A stretch of DNA of 64,000 nt from Tepidibacter aestuarii (GTDB lineage Bacteria; Bacillota; Clostridia; Peptostreptococcales; Peptostreptococcaceae). How positions within the stretch are numbered: position 1 is the stretch's first letter; the number at the start of each line of letters is the position of its first letter. The notes beneath the pieces were generated by a model. That model saw nothing but the letters and a program-made list of their open reading frames with translations. It was not told the origin of the DNA and did not search any database. Of the stretch, positions 16,743-25,888 are shown one piece after another. Location: the NCBI RefSeq assembly GCF_934924865.1, contig NZ_OW235315.1, positions 1,798,001-1,862,000 on the forward strand, read 5' to 3'. Made by a program: the position numbers and the translations under genes.

Positions 16743-18416
16743 TTATTTATTATTTTTTTTAACTATGAAAACGGAATCCAATTCATTAACTCTAAAGGCT
16801 GTATTTATTAATTGTATAAAAGTGTTATCGTTGGCTTTATTTAAATACATAAGGCGTCTTATTTCTTTGTTGTTTCTAAGTTTGTATAATAACTCTTTTT
16901 GTATGCCCATAGATATACTATAAACTATATAAGCTTCCCAAGTTTTAATATTATCTGAATTTAAGACTTTGGGATTTTTAAAATTAATTATGAATTTTTT
17001 AAAGTTAATCCATTTTTTCCGCTCTTTATACCCTAATCTTGTTAATTTAGACTTGAAAAGGTATATATTATTTATAAAACCAGATATAATAAGAGCTATA
17101 GATACAATATATAGATATGGGTAATATTTATATATAAATAAAACTCCTAATGAAATTTTTATACAGGAATATAAATATAATAAGAATTTCATATGTTTAT
17201 TTGTTTTTAAATATCCATAATCTGCACACTCTTTATATACTTTTCTTCTCCAAGTGTTATAAAACCTCTTAAATTCCAAAAACTTTTTTTCATCTTGATT
17301 GTGTTTTTTTATATCTTCGAAACAAATGATTTTGTTATTTCCAATAAAACCAAATAACCAGTTTAATAAATATTTTTCGTGTTTCTTCAATTCTGTAGTA
17401 TCCTTATTTGTTAATTGTAATTTATACTTTTCACTAGTTCTATCATATATTTCTAAAATATATCCTTTTCTAATTAAATCAATTATAGTAACAAAAAAAT
17501 CTTTACTTGTTATTTTTTTATATTTTAATATGCTAATCATAATTGCAGGAGTATAATCGTTTGGTAATTTTAAGTTGTAATTTCTAGGTAAATTTCCCTT
17601 TTGAAAAATCAAGATATTTGAAAATAAAATAATTATGTAAACCATATCTATAATTAATACACAAATAGATGCTATATTAATTTTTTTAATTCTACCTATT
17701 TTATTTTTATATTTTGTTTCAATACTAATTTCTTCATTTACTAGCTGTTCATATGATGTTAACTCAGTATTATTTTGGATGTTATAATCAGGTATATCCT
17801 TTTCTAATAGTATTTCTAACTTCAGCTCTATATTTTGTGGAAAATCATCTATACTATAACTAACTTTATTTTTTTCTACTTTTACATTTTTATATAAATA
17901 TCCATGTTGGAAAGCTTTAATATTTTCGTATGTTTTGCTCTCTGGAAAACATATAGATATATTCAACTTTTTTATAGTTTTTTCATTATCGATATTGAAA
18001 ATTTTAAATTTAAACTCATCAACACCATTATGTTTTATAATAAAATCTTCTAAATCATATTCTATTTTATATATTTTAGTTTCAATATTGGATTTATCGT
18101 AAACTCTAAAATCCAAGTTATTATTATGATCGAACAACTCTAATTGTAATTGATTTTTATTAGGATATATTTCATATGCTCTTAAATTATCTAATTTAGA
18201 ATTATTGTCTAGATATAAACTTTTGGTTACTCCATTTGATTGAGAATGAAATTTATATGTTATTTTTTCTATAATATGAGCATCGCCTTTATCATCTACA
18301 TTTATGTGCATTCTTAAATTTTCAATAGAATAATCTTCTTGTGAAAATACAGGTTTTATTAAAAAAATAAATATTATCAATGATATTAAATTGACTCTTT
18401 TTTTTATTTTAATCAC
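16743..18416 (-). CDS. DUF2207 family membrane protein
   Basis: A 557-aa membrane protein. It has a signal peptide (about 1-25, ends FSQ) and an extracellular beta-rich DUF2207 domain to about residue 230, including EKITYKF and VTKSLYLD. A helix follows near 245-265, then a cytoplasmic part with paired helices around 410-450. Function is unknown. The start is uncertain: the only upstream start-like codon in frame is a GTG that itself lies in the AGAGGTG ribosome site, and no ATG/TTG sits at normal spacing. The degraded NERD/UvrD gene follows. Confidence 0.78.
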   Translation of the reverse strand: MIKIKKRVNLISLIIFIFLIKPVFSQEDYSIENLRMHINVDDKGDAHIIEKITYKFHSQSNGVTKSLYLDNNSKLDNLRAYEIYPNKNQLQLELFDHNNNLDFRVYDKSNIETKIYKIEYDLEDFIIKHNGVDEFKFKIFNIDNEKTIKKLNISICFPESKTYENIKAFQHGYLYKNVKVEKNKVSYSIDDFPQNIELKLEILLEKDIPDYNIQNNTELTSYEQLVNEEISIETKYKNKIGRIKKINIASICVLIIDMVYIIILFSNILIFQKGNLPRNYNLKLPNDYTPAIMISILKYKKITSKDFFVTIIDLIRKGYILEIYDRTSEKYKLQLTNKDTTELKKHEKYLLNWLFGFIGNNKIICFEDIKKHNQDEKKFLEFKRFYNTWRRKVYKECADYGYLKTNKHMKFLLYLYSCIKISLGVLFIYKYYPYLYIVSIALIISGFINNIYLFKSKLTRLGYKERKKWINFKKFIINFKNPKVLNSDNIKTWEAYIVYSISMGIQKELLYKLRNNKEIRRLMYLNKANDNTFIQLINTAFRVNELDSVFIVKKNNK

Positions 18417-18466
18417 CTCTAATATATATTATAAACCATATTTAACCTCTATTTTTAATAAAATTA

Positions 18467-18502
18467 AAAAGACTTAAAATCTTTTTAGATTTTAAGTCTT
18501 TT
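18467..18502 (-). terminator. Terminator after 71-aa gene
   Basis: Perfect 16-bp stem (18467-18482 with 18487-18502), TTTT loop, T-rich 3' side on the minus strand. Confidence 0.85.
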
Positions 18503-18523
18503 GGCTTATATGATAATTGGAAT

Positions 18524-18739
18524 TTATCTATGTTTTTTCATTGATTCTTTAATACCATTTTTAATTAAATAAAATTTTTTTATTAGACAACAATCAGGTT
18601 CTTTATATTCATGCATATATGAATCTAATAAATTTTTTATTTCATTAAAATTTTTTTCATCATAAGAATATACATGGTCCAACTTATTAGATATAGTATT
18701 GAACAACAAAAATCTTTTCTTTATATCCTCACTTTCCAT
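18524..18739 (-). CDS. Small hypothetical protein, 71 aa
   Basis: Not recognised. Predicted all-helical, soluble and charged (MESEDIKKRFLLF start, SMKKHR end), with adjacent cysteines in PDCCLIKK. Preceded by an AAGGAGTGG ribosome site and followed by a strong terminator, so it is probably expressed. It resembles the many small helical clostridial proteins of the Spo0E-like size class, but the SQELD signature is missing. Confidence 0.6.
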   Translation of the reverse strand: MESEDIKKRFLLFNTISNKLDHVYSYDEKNFNEIKNLLDSYMHEYKEPDCCLIKKFYLIKNGIKESMKKHR

Positions 18740-18829
18740 TATATATAACCACTCCTTAAATAAATTTGTTAAAATCTATATTCAGAGTGTTTGCTAAAAA
18801 ATAGAATTTAAAACATATATAGCAAAATT

Positions 18830-19177
18830 TTATTTATCAATATCAAATACTACTGTTAATATCATTTTAAACTTCTCTACGGCTAATAGTGAGTGGTTTA
18901 TATTAGCTGGCATTACTATAGTTTCACCTTTTTTAACATCAAAGCTTTCTTCCCCTATTGTAATTCTAGCTTCTCCATCTAAAATAGACACCATGGCATC
19001 CCCTTCAGACTTATGAGTACTTATTTCTTCATCTTTATCAAAAGCAAATACAGTTACATTTACATATTTGTTTTGAGTCAGAGTCTTGCTAATGACAGTT
19101 CCTTTTTGATAATCAACCAATGATGTTGTCTCAATAGGTGTTGAAAAATCTATGTTTTTTATAAAATTTTTATTCAT
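18830..19177 (-). CDS. Cupin-domain protein
   Basis: A 115-aa single-domain beta-barrel protein. Cupin motif 1 is around STHKSEGDAMVSILDGEA and motif 2 around KKGETIVMPANINHSLLA, with His ligands for a metal. Related small cupins act as sensors or detoxifiers; the substrate here is unknown. I choose ATG 19177 (MNKNF), placed after GAAAGGGG. Upstream a TATACT box and a GTAACATATGTTAC palindrome centred about 41.5 bases before the predicted start suggest control by an FNR/CRP-family activator. Confidence 0.85.
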   Translation of the reverse strand: MNKNFIKNIDFSTPIETTSLVDYQKGTVISKTLTQNKYVNVTVFAFDKDEEISTHKSEGDAMVSILDGEARITIGEESFDVKKGETIVMPANINHSLLAVEKFKMILTVVFDIDK

Positions 19178-19222
19178 ATTATATTCCCCTTTCAATTGTA
19201 AAGTTTATTTTTATTTATATAT

Positions 19223-19264
19223 AGTATAAAACAAAAATCACATTTATTAAGTAACATATGTTAC
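19223..19264 (-). promoter_or_regulatory. Cupin promoter with FNR/CRP-family palindrome
   Basis: The -10 box TATACT is at 19223-19228 on the minus strand. The perfect 14-bp palindrome GTAACATATGTTAC (19251-19264) is centred near -41.5, the class II activator position for CRP/FNR proteins such as HcpR-type regulators of nitrosative stress genes. Confidence 0.55.
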
Positions 19265-19550
19265 CTGTGAGTTGTAAATTTTTTTGATCTAAATGCATTA
19301 GTTAGAACTTATATAAAGTTTAAACGCTTAGCTACCGGTACAAACATTGGACTTAATAATAGACTGTTAAATATGTACAATAAACCCATAGCTATTAGAA
19401 TTTAAATTATATATAGATGCCCAAAATAAATTTTGTTTCATATTTTCTAAGTATACATCCTTATCTTTTACTAATTTTTCATTTCTTATTAAAATATTTT
19501 TCCACCTAGATATCTAGCAGATTAATAATATCAACTATGCGTGAATTTTT
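19265..19550. other. Spacer with a possible coding remnant
   Basis: No intact gene. On the minus strand about 19385-19505 reads open for some 45 codons (for example NILIRNEKLVKDKDVYLENM) without a start or ribosome site, then stops. It may be a fragment of a lost membrane-protein gene. The rest shows nothing recognisable. Confidence 0.25.
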
Positions 19551-20141
19551 TTACTGATTTTTAAAATGAACATCTATTATCTTCTCAGCAAGTCTTTTTT
19601 GTGCATTTGCTTGAGCAACTAACATTATAACAATTAAAAATAACTGAGCTAAATCTTGATTCTCTTTTTCTATTTCATTAGTCTTTTCTTTTATACATCT
19701 TATATTCGAAGATATGAAATTTTCGAAATCTTTTGTTTCATTATCTTTTAATTCTAAAAAAATCGAATATATATCATCTAAAGATATTACATCATCTTCG
19801 ATATTAGACATATCTTTAAGTACAGGTTCAAACAAAAGTTTTATGTCATCTAAAGATAGAACTTGCTTTAAATAATACACTAAAATCATTAGTATTATAT
19901 GCTGTTTGCTATATTTTTTATTATTAGAGGGCATTAACAATCCTTGTTTGGTATAATTATTAATCATTGTTTTAGTCAATATCTTATCATCATCATTTCT
20001 TTTTAAATTAGAAAGCCTTTCATCTATAAAATTTGTTACTTGATCCATATACAAATTTAAATCTGGTATCTCTTCTAATCCCACTTTATCGCCTAAACAC
20101 AATTCTTTTATAAGTTTAATTAATTCATTTTCATCTATCAT
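19551..20141 (-). CDS. DUF1836 family HTH protein
   Basis: A 196-aa protein of the DUF1836 family, which has a MerR-like helix-turn-helix. Residues 55-85 (KTMINNYTKQGLLMPSNNKKYSKQHI) fit the characteristic 'unmoored' MerR-type recognition segment. The C-terminal third is helical with a hydrophobic stretch (LAQLFLIVIMLVAQANAQ). Probably a transcription factor; the target is unknown. ATG follows AGAGGTGA. Confidence 0.8.
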   Translation of the reverse strand: MIDENELIKLIKELCLGDKVGLEEIPDLNLYMDQVTNFIDERLSNLKRNDDDKILTKTMINNYTKQGLLMPSNNKKYSKQHIILMILVYYLKQVLSLDDIKLLFEPVLKDMSNIEDDVISLDDIYSIFLELKDNETKDFENFISSNIRCIKEKTNEIEKENQDLAQLFLIVIMLVAQANAQKRLAEKIIDVHFKNQ

Positions 20142-20208
20142 TTAAATCACCTCTCTTATATAATATAGTATTCAAAACTATATATCAACATATGTATATA
20201 AATTTTAA

Positions 20209-20300
20209 AAAGTTTTATTATTATTAAAAAAATCTAATCTCAGCTTAATAATTTTCAATTATCAGCTTCGATTAGATTTTTTTAATAATAATAAAACTTT
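20209..20300 (-). terminator. Very long hairpin (31-bp perfect stem), terminator or miniature element
   Basis: Arms 20209-20239 and 20270-20300 pair perfectly over 31 bp; the 29-nt centre pairs further (AGCT/AGCT, ATAATT/AATTAT). It lies six bases beyond the stop of the 136-aa gene and includes a T7 run in its second arm, so termination is likely. The size is also compatible with a small palindromic mobile element. Confidence 0.7.
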
Positions 20301-20305
20301 AGATA

Positions 20306-20716
20306 TTAAGATTCACATTCTTCTATTTCAATACTATATTTTCCACATTCAATACATACTATAACACTTATTATATAGCTATTATCTACAACACCTTTTT
20401 TTAGCATCTTCTTAAATGATGTATTTTTATACTCTTCAGATATATTACTCATCACATATTTACCATTCTTCGTGAACGCATAAAAATAATATTCAAGAAA
20501 TTTAAAGTATTTTGCTTTTTCTGCTACTCCATTTAGACAACTTTGGCAAGCTTGATCGTAATAACCTATATCAAAATCTGTATTACTTTGATGCTTCAAT
20601 AGATCAACTATTACTTCGTGTGTAAGCCCAGTTGGTAAGTTAATTTCATTATTTATATAATTTGACATATCTATAGCGTATAAATTTTCATCAAATTCAA
20701 ATGTATATTTTCCCAT
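20306..20716 (-). CDS. Hypothetical protein, 136 aa, possible DUF3785 family
   Basis: Cytoplasmic, acidic, with cysteine pairs CQSC (about 62-65) and CIEC (about 123-126) that could bind a metal. An aromatic motif FLEYYFYAFTK is central. The architecture resembles clostridial DUF3785 proteins, but I am not certain. ATG follows AAAGGAG. Own hairpin terminator, so a single-gene transcript. Confidence 0.6.
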   Translation of the reverse strand: MGKYTFEFDENLYAIDMSNYINNEINLPTGLTHEVIVDLLKHQSNTDFDIGYYDQACQSCLNGVAEKAKYFKFLEYYFYAFTKNGKYVMSNISEEYKNTSFKKMLKKGVVDNSYIISVIVCIECGKYSIEIEECES

Positions 20717-20820
20717 ACTTTAACTCCTTTAAAATTAATAATATATGTTAAGTATCTCATATAAGCAATTAATTATCAATATATAACGGTATTATCCAGA
20801 GCTATATGTTAGTTGTAACT

Positions 20821-22341
20821 CTACGCCAAGTTGTCTATAGCAATATGATATTTAGGATCTTCTATTATATTAACTTCTAGTATTTTTTCTGCATCCTTAA
20901 TAAATTGATAGCATTCTATACTTAAATGCTTTAAATGAAGTGTTTTTCCTTCTGTTTTATATTTTTCTGTTAATGTATTTACACTTTCAATTCCAGAATG
21001 ATCGAATACTCTTGCATTTGCAAAATCGATAATAACATCTTCAGGATCATTTTTTATATCAAATGAATCAGAAAAATTTCTAGCTGAACCAAAGAATACA
21101 GCACCTCGTATCGTATAAACTTTTGATCCGCATGTATCTATATATGAATCTACATCTATTCGTTTCCCTTTTTCCCATGCAAAAACAAGTGATGATACAA
21201 TTACTCCTATTCCAACAGCAATAGCTAAATCTGTAAATACAGTAATTACAGAAACTAGTATTATGACAAAAGCATCTGATTTTGGAATATTTCTCATTAT
21301 TTCAAAACTAGACCATTCGAATGTAGCTATTACTACCATGAACATTACTCCTGTTAGTGCAGCCATTGGAATTCTTTCGATCAAACTTGATCCAAATAAT
21401 ATAAATCCTAATAAGAATAAAGAAGCTGATATTCCAGATAGTCTATTTCTACCACCAGATTTTATATTTATCATACTCTGACCTATCATTGCACAGCCAC
21501 CCATTCCACCAAAAAATCCAGTTATTATGTTAGCTATACCTTGTCCAACACATTCCTTATTGCCTCTACCTCTAGTTTGAGTAATTTCATCTATAAGAGT
21601 TAATGTCATAAGTGATTCTATTAGTCCTATAGATGCAAGTATTACTGCATATGGAAATATTATTTCTATAGTTTTAATATTAAACGGTACATTAGGTATA
21701 TGGAATTTTGGTAAAACTCCACCTACATGAGCTATATCTCCTACTGTTTTAACATCTATTCCAAGTATATTAACTAATAATGAAATTGAAACAATACCTG
21801 CCAATGGTGCTGGTATTGTTTTCGTTATCTTAGGTACAATATATATTGTTGCCATAGTTAAAACTACTAATCCTACCATTAAAAACAATTCTCTACCTTG
21901 CATCCAATTCATATTTCCACTTTTATCAATAAATTTGAATTGATTAAATTGAGCTATACCTATAACCATAGCTAGTCCGTTTACAAATCCTATCATTACA
22001 GTATGAGGTATAAACCTTACAAATTTACCTAACTTAAATAATCCTACAAGTATTTGTATAATTCCCATTAAAACTACTGTTATAAATAAATATTCTACTC
22101 CATGTTCACTCACAAGATCAACCATAACTACAGCTAAAGCACCCGTAGCTCCTGATATCATTCCTGGTCTTCCTCCAAAAATAGAAGTTATCAAACCTAC
22201 TATAAATGCTGCATATAATCCAGTTAATGGATCGACTCCAGCAACAAATGCAAATGCTATAGCTTCTGGTACAAGTGCCAGTGCTACTGTAAGTCCTGAT
22301 AGTACCTCGTCTTTTAAATTTATTGCTTTATTGTTTTTCAA
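20821..22341 (-). CDS. SulP-family anion transporter with STAS domain
   Basis: A 506-aa inner-membrane transporter of the SLC26/SulP family, carrying sulfate, bicarbonate or related anions. The N-terminal transport domain starts GLTVALALVPEAIAFAF and GLYAAFIVG, with the family pattern GGMGGCAMIGQSMINIKSGG near residue 280. The C-terminal STAS domain spans about 390-500, with DFANARVFDHSGIES. Substrate cannot be told from sequence. ATG follows GGAAGGTG. No partner genes are adjacent. Confidence 0.92.
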   Translation of the reverse strand: MKNNKAINLKDEVLSGLTVALALVPEAIAFAFVAGVDPLTGLYAAFIVGLITSIFGGRPGMISGATGALAVVMVDLVSEHGVEYLFITVVLMGIIQILVGLFKLGKFVRFIPHTVMIGFVNGLAMVIGIAQFNQFKFIDKSGNMNWMQGRELFLMVGLVVLTMATIYIVPKITKTIPAPLAGIVSISLLVNILGIDVKTVGDIAHVGGVLPKFHIPNVPFNIKTIEIIFPYAVILASIGLIESLMTLTLIDEITQTRGRGNKECVGQGIANIITGFFGGMGGCAMIGQSMINIKSGGRNRLSGISASLFLLGFILFGSSLIERIPMAALTGVMFMVVIATFEWSSFEIMRNIPKSDAFVIILVSVITVFTDLAIAVGIGVIVSSLVFAWEKGKRIDVDSYIDTCGSKVYTIRGAVFFGSARNFSDSFDIKNDPEDVIIDFANARVFDHSGIESVNTLTEKYKTEGKTLHLKHLSIECYQFIKDAEKILEVNIIEDPKYHIAIDNLA

Positions 22342-22595
22342 AGTTACACCTTCCTTCTATTTTTTTATCACAAAAACTAATAATATCATGCTTTTTAAAT
22401 AAAAGCTATAACAAAGCTTTAATTTTGATTTTTCCGAATCTTCAAATCCAGACTTTATATGCTTGAGATTTTGATTTGTAAGCTATACACTAATATATAT
22501 TTGAAAATACATAAATTTTGTATTCCAAAAAAACTCACTCTATTATATAATTTTAATTGTGTTATTTTTAAAACTTTACTAAAGGAGATTTTATA

Positions 22596-24152
22596 ATGAG
22601 TATATTAACAGTAAGAAATTTAAGCCATGGCTTTGGAGATAGAGCTATATTCAATAATGTATCATTCAGACTTTTACCTGGAGAGCATATTGCGCTTATA
22701 GGTGCAAATGGAGAAGGAAAATCTACTTTCATGAATATAATAACAAGCAAAGTAGAGCCAGATGAAGGCAAAATAGAATGGGCAAAACGCGTAAGAGTTG
22801 GTTACTTAGATCAACATACTTATCTAGAAAAAGGAAGAACTATAAGAGATGTATTAAAAGATGCCTTTAAGTACCTTTTTAACCTAGAATCAGAAATTAA
22901 TGAAACATATGAAAAGATGGCTGAGGCAACGCCAGAAGAACTAGAAGATATGCTTGAAAATGTAGGTACTATTCAAGATATATTAACTAACAATGATTTT
23001 TATGTTATAGATGCAAAAATTGAAGAGGTTGCAAAAGGGTTGGGACTTACACAAATAGGACTTGATAAAGACGTAAATGATTTAAGTGGAGGTCAAAGAG
23101 CAAAAATATTACTTGCAAAGCTATTATTGGAAAAGCCAGATATTTTATTATTAGATGAGCCTACTAATCATTTAGATGAACAACACATAGAATGGTTAAA
23201 AAGATATTTACAAAACTATGAAAACGCTTTTATACTTATATCTCATGACATACCATTTATAAATAGTGTCATAAATCTAATATACCATATGGAAAATCAA
23301 GAACTTAATCGTTATGTCGGAGATTATGATAATTTCATGAATATATATGAAGCTAAAAAACGCCAGCTTGAGGCAGAATATAAAAGACAACAACAAGAAA
23401 TAGCTGAACTTGAAGATTTTGTAGCTAGAAATAAAGCTAGAATTTCAACAAGAAATATGGCTATGTCCAGACAAAAGAAATTAGATAAAATGGACAGAAT
23501 TGAATTGCCACAAGAACGTGTAAAACCAGAATTTAATTTTAAACAAGCCAAAACTTCTGGTAGATTGATATTCGAAACTACAGATTTTGTAATTGGCTAT
23601 GATGAGGCCTTGACAAGACCTTTGAGTATAAAAATGGAGAGAGGCGAAAAAATAGCTTTGGTAGGTGCTAATGGAATAGGTAAAACAACTTTATTAAAAA
23701 GCATATTAGGACTGATAAAACCCCTATCTGGTAGAGTGGAACTTGGATATGAACAGAGTATAGGTTATTTTGAACAAGAACTTAAGGATGGGAATAATAA
23801 TACCTGTATAGAAGAGGTTTGGGAAGAATTTCCTGTATTTACTCAATATGAAGTTCGTGCAGCACTTGCTAAATGTGGCCTTACTACAAAACATATAGAA
23901 AGCAAAGTTAAAGTTTTAAGTGGTGGAGAACAAGCTAAAGTAAGACTTTGTAAACTTATAAATAATAATACTAATATACTATTATTAGACGAGCCTACAA
24001 ATCATCTGGATGTTGAAGCTAAAGAGGAGCTTAAAAGAGCTTTAAAAGAATATAAAGGAAGTATACTTCTTATATGTCATGAGCCTGAATTTTATAGAGA
24101 TATAGTAACAGATGTATGGAATTGTGAAGACTGGACTACTAAAATAGTTTAA
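22596..24152 (+). CDS. ABC-F family ATPase
   Basis: A 518-aa cytosolic protein with two ATP-binding cassettes and no membrane segments, so it is a ribosome-associated ABC-F rather than an exporter. The first cassette has GANGEGKS and LSGGQRAK and LLDEPTNHLD; the second has GANGIGKT, LSGGEQAK and LLDEPTNHLD. A charged coiled-coil linker (about 245-300) joins them. Closest in style to Bacillus YfmM. It may ease stalled ribosomes; antibiotic protection is possible but unproven. ATG follows AAAGGAG. Confidence 0.9.
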   Translation: MSILTVRNLSHGFGDRAIFNNVSFRLLPGEHIALIGANGEGKSTFMNIITSKVEPDEGKIEWAKRVRVGYLDQHTYLEKGRTIRDVLKDAFKYLFNLESEINETYEKMAEATPEELEDMLENVGTIQDILTNNDFYVIDAKIEEVAKGLGLTQIGLDKDVNDLSGGQRAKILLAKLLLEKPDILLLDEPTNHLDEQHIEWLKRYLQNYENAFILISHDIPFINSVINLIYHMENQELNRYVGDYDNFMNIYEAKKRQLEAEYKRQQQEIAELEDFVARNKARISTRNMAMSRQKKLDKMDRIELPQERVKPEFNFKQAKTSGRLIFETTDFVIGYDEALTRPLSIKMERGEKIALVGANGIGKTTLLKSILGLIKPLSGRVELGYEQSIGYFEQELKDGNNNTCIEEVWEEFPVFTQYEVRAALAKCGLTTKHIESKVKVLSGGEQAKVRLCKLINNNTNILLLDEPTNHLDVEAKEELKRALKEYKGSILLICHEPEFYRDIVTDVWNCEDWTTKIV

Positions 24153-24154
24153 TA

Positions 24155-24188
24155 TAATAAAAAATCCGCTTAAGCGGATTTTTTATTA
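24155..24188. terminator. Bidirectional terminator between ABC-F gene and tpx
   Basis: Perfect 34-nt palindrome with 17-base arms, ending in A and T runs, overlapping the tpx stop codon. Confidence 0.88.
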
Positions 24189-24695
24189 TATATTTTTAGC
24201 AATTTCGATTGCTTTATCATAGTCAGGGTGATTTGTTACTTCAGTTACATACTCTATATGCTTTACTACATTATTTTCATCTAAGACAACAATTCCTCTT
24301 GCTAACAATCTAAGCTCTTCAATTACAAATCCATAGTTTAATCCAAATGATAAATCTTTATAATCTGATACCGTTATAGATTGCTTTATTCCCTTATTTG
24401 CACAGAATCTACTTTGAGCAAATGGCAAATCAACACTTATAGTTATTATTGCTGTATCTTCTAATTTAGACGCTTCTTCATTAAATCTTATTGTCTGAAG
24501 TTCACATACCCCTGTATCTACAGATGGAACTACACTTATGATTTTAGTTTTGGATTTTATATCACTTAATTTGAATTGGCTTAAATCATTATTAAAAGCC
24601 ATAAAATCAAATCCTGTATCTCCAATTTTTATTTCATTTCCTAATAACGTCATAGGGTTTGATCCCATAGTTATAATTCCTGTTCTTTTATTCAT
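24186..24695 (-). CDS. tpx: Thiol peroxidase
   Basis: Atypical 2-Cys peroxiredoxin of 169 aa that reduces alkyl hydroperoxides using thioredoxin. Peroxidatic Cys64 is in VPSVDTGVC and the resolving Cys98 in SRFC. Conserved GSNPMTLLG and the late RLLARGIVVLDENN are present. ATG follows AGGAGG. Monocistronic. Confidence 0.94.
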   Translation of the reverse strand: MNKRTGIITMGSNPMTLLGNEIKIGDTGFDFMAFNNDLSQFKLSDIKSKTKIISVVPSVDTGVCELQTIRFNEEASKLEDTAIITISVDLPFAQSRFCANKGIKQSITVSDYKDLSFGLNYGFVIEELRLLARGIVVLDENNVVKHIEYVTEVTNHPDYDKAIEIAKNI

Positions 24696-24791
24696 AATTA
24701 ATAAAACCTCCTACATTTTTATTTTATATTATAAATTTACCCCACAAGCATGAATATAAACACAGTTTTATGAATTTAAAAATATATATAA

Positions 24792-24819
24792 AAAAAGAAG
24801 AGCATGTGCTCTTCTTTTT
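24792..24819 (-). terminator. Terminator of the pot operon
   Basis: A 13-bp perfect stem (24792-24804 with 24807-24819), 2-nt loop, ending in a T-run; it overlaps the potD stop. Confidence 0.88.
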
Positions 24820-25873
24820 AATAGGATTTTATTTCTGTCCAAACTCTATCGTATTCTGTTGTAAATTCTCCTAAATCAACAAATACTTCTCCATTTTTAA
24901 GGATATCACCTTTAGGATATGCTGATTCATTTTCCCTAACTTCTTCAGGTAAAAGCTTTACAGCCTCTTTATTAGGTGTTGAATATCCAACATACTCTGC
25001 ACATTTAGCAGAAACCTCTGGTCTCATCATATAATTTATAAATAGTTCAGCTTCCTTTTTATGCCTACTAGTAACAGGTATAGCCATACCATCAAACCAT
25101 AGATTAGTTCCTTCTTTTGGAATAGCATATGCTAAATCAGGATTTTCTTCTATTAACATCATTGCATCTCCAGACCAAGTAAGAGCCATGGCACCTTCTC
25201 CTGCAATCATCATATCTTTATATGTGTCAACTTCATAAGCTTTTACTAAACTTTTTTGATCCATTAGAGCTTTTTTTGCTTCTTCCAGTTCATCTAAACT
25301 TCTAGTGTTCAACGAATATCCTAATTTTTTAAGAGTAATACCGATAGTATCTCTTGAACTATTAAGCATTAAAATATCTCCTTTGTATTTAGGATCCCAT
25401 AATGCATTCCAGCTATCTATCGTAGTATTAACCTTTTTAGTATTATAAACTATACCCATAGTTCCCCAAAAATACGGAACAGAATATTTATTATCTTTAT
25501 CATATTCTAAATTTTTGAATTCTTCACCTATATTTTTGAAGTTATTTAAATTATTCATATCTAATTCTTGTAATAAGTTTTGATTTATCATAGCTTCTAT
25601 CATATACTCAGATGGAAATATAACATCATAATCTGTTCCACCAGCTTGTATTTTAGCAAGCATTTCTTCATTATTTCCATACTCTTCGTAATTAACTTTT
25701 ATTCCATATTCTTTTTCAAAATCTTTTAATACTTGAGGATCTATATAGTCTCCCCAATTATATACGTTTAATTTGCTATAATAGCCATCTTTTGTTAATT
25801 CATTTTTTTCTGAACATCCAACAAGTGAAAAAATAAAAGTAAAGCATATTAAAAAGCTAAATATTTTTTTCAA
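24818..25873 (-). CDS. potD: Spermidine/putrescine-binding lipoprotein
   Basis: Substrate-binding protein of a polyamine ABC importer, 351 aa. It begins with a lipoprotein signal: hydrophobic FSFLICFTFIFS then the lipobox LVGC, followed by the mature protein (LNVYNWGDYIDP). Motifs YDVIFPSEYMIEAM and WFDGMAIP are usual for PotD. I choose TTG 25873, eight bases after AAGGAG; the upstream GTG lies inside the ribosome site. Last gene of potABCD. Confidence 0.93.
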   Translation of the reverse strand: MKKIFSFLICFTFIFSLVGCSEKNELTKDGYYSKLNVYNWGDYIDPQVLKDFEKEYGIKVNYEEYGNNEEMLAKIQAGGTDYDVIFPSEYMIEAMINQNLLQELDMNNLNNFKNIGEEFKNLEYDKDNKYSVPYFWGTMGIVYNTKKVNTTIDSWNALWDPKYKGDILMLNSSRDTIGITLKKLGYSLNTRSLDELEEAKKALMDQKSLVKAYEVDTYKDMMIAGEGAMALTWSGDAMMLIEENPDLAYAIPKEGTNLWFDGMAIPVTSRHKKEAELFINYMMRPEVSAKCAEYVGYSTPNKEAVKLLPEEVRENESAYPKGDILKNGEVFVDLGEFTTEYDRVWTEIKSY

Positions 25874-25888
25874 TAGAACCACTCCTTT

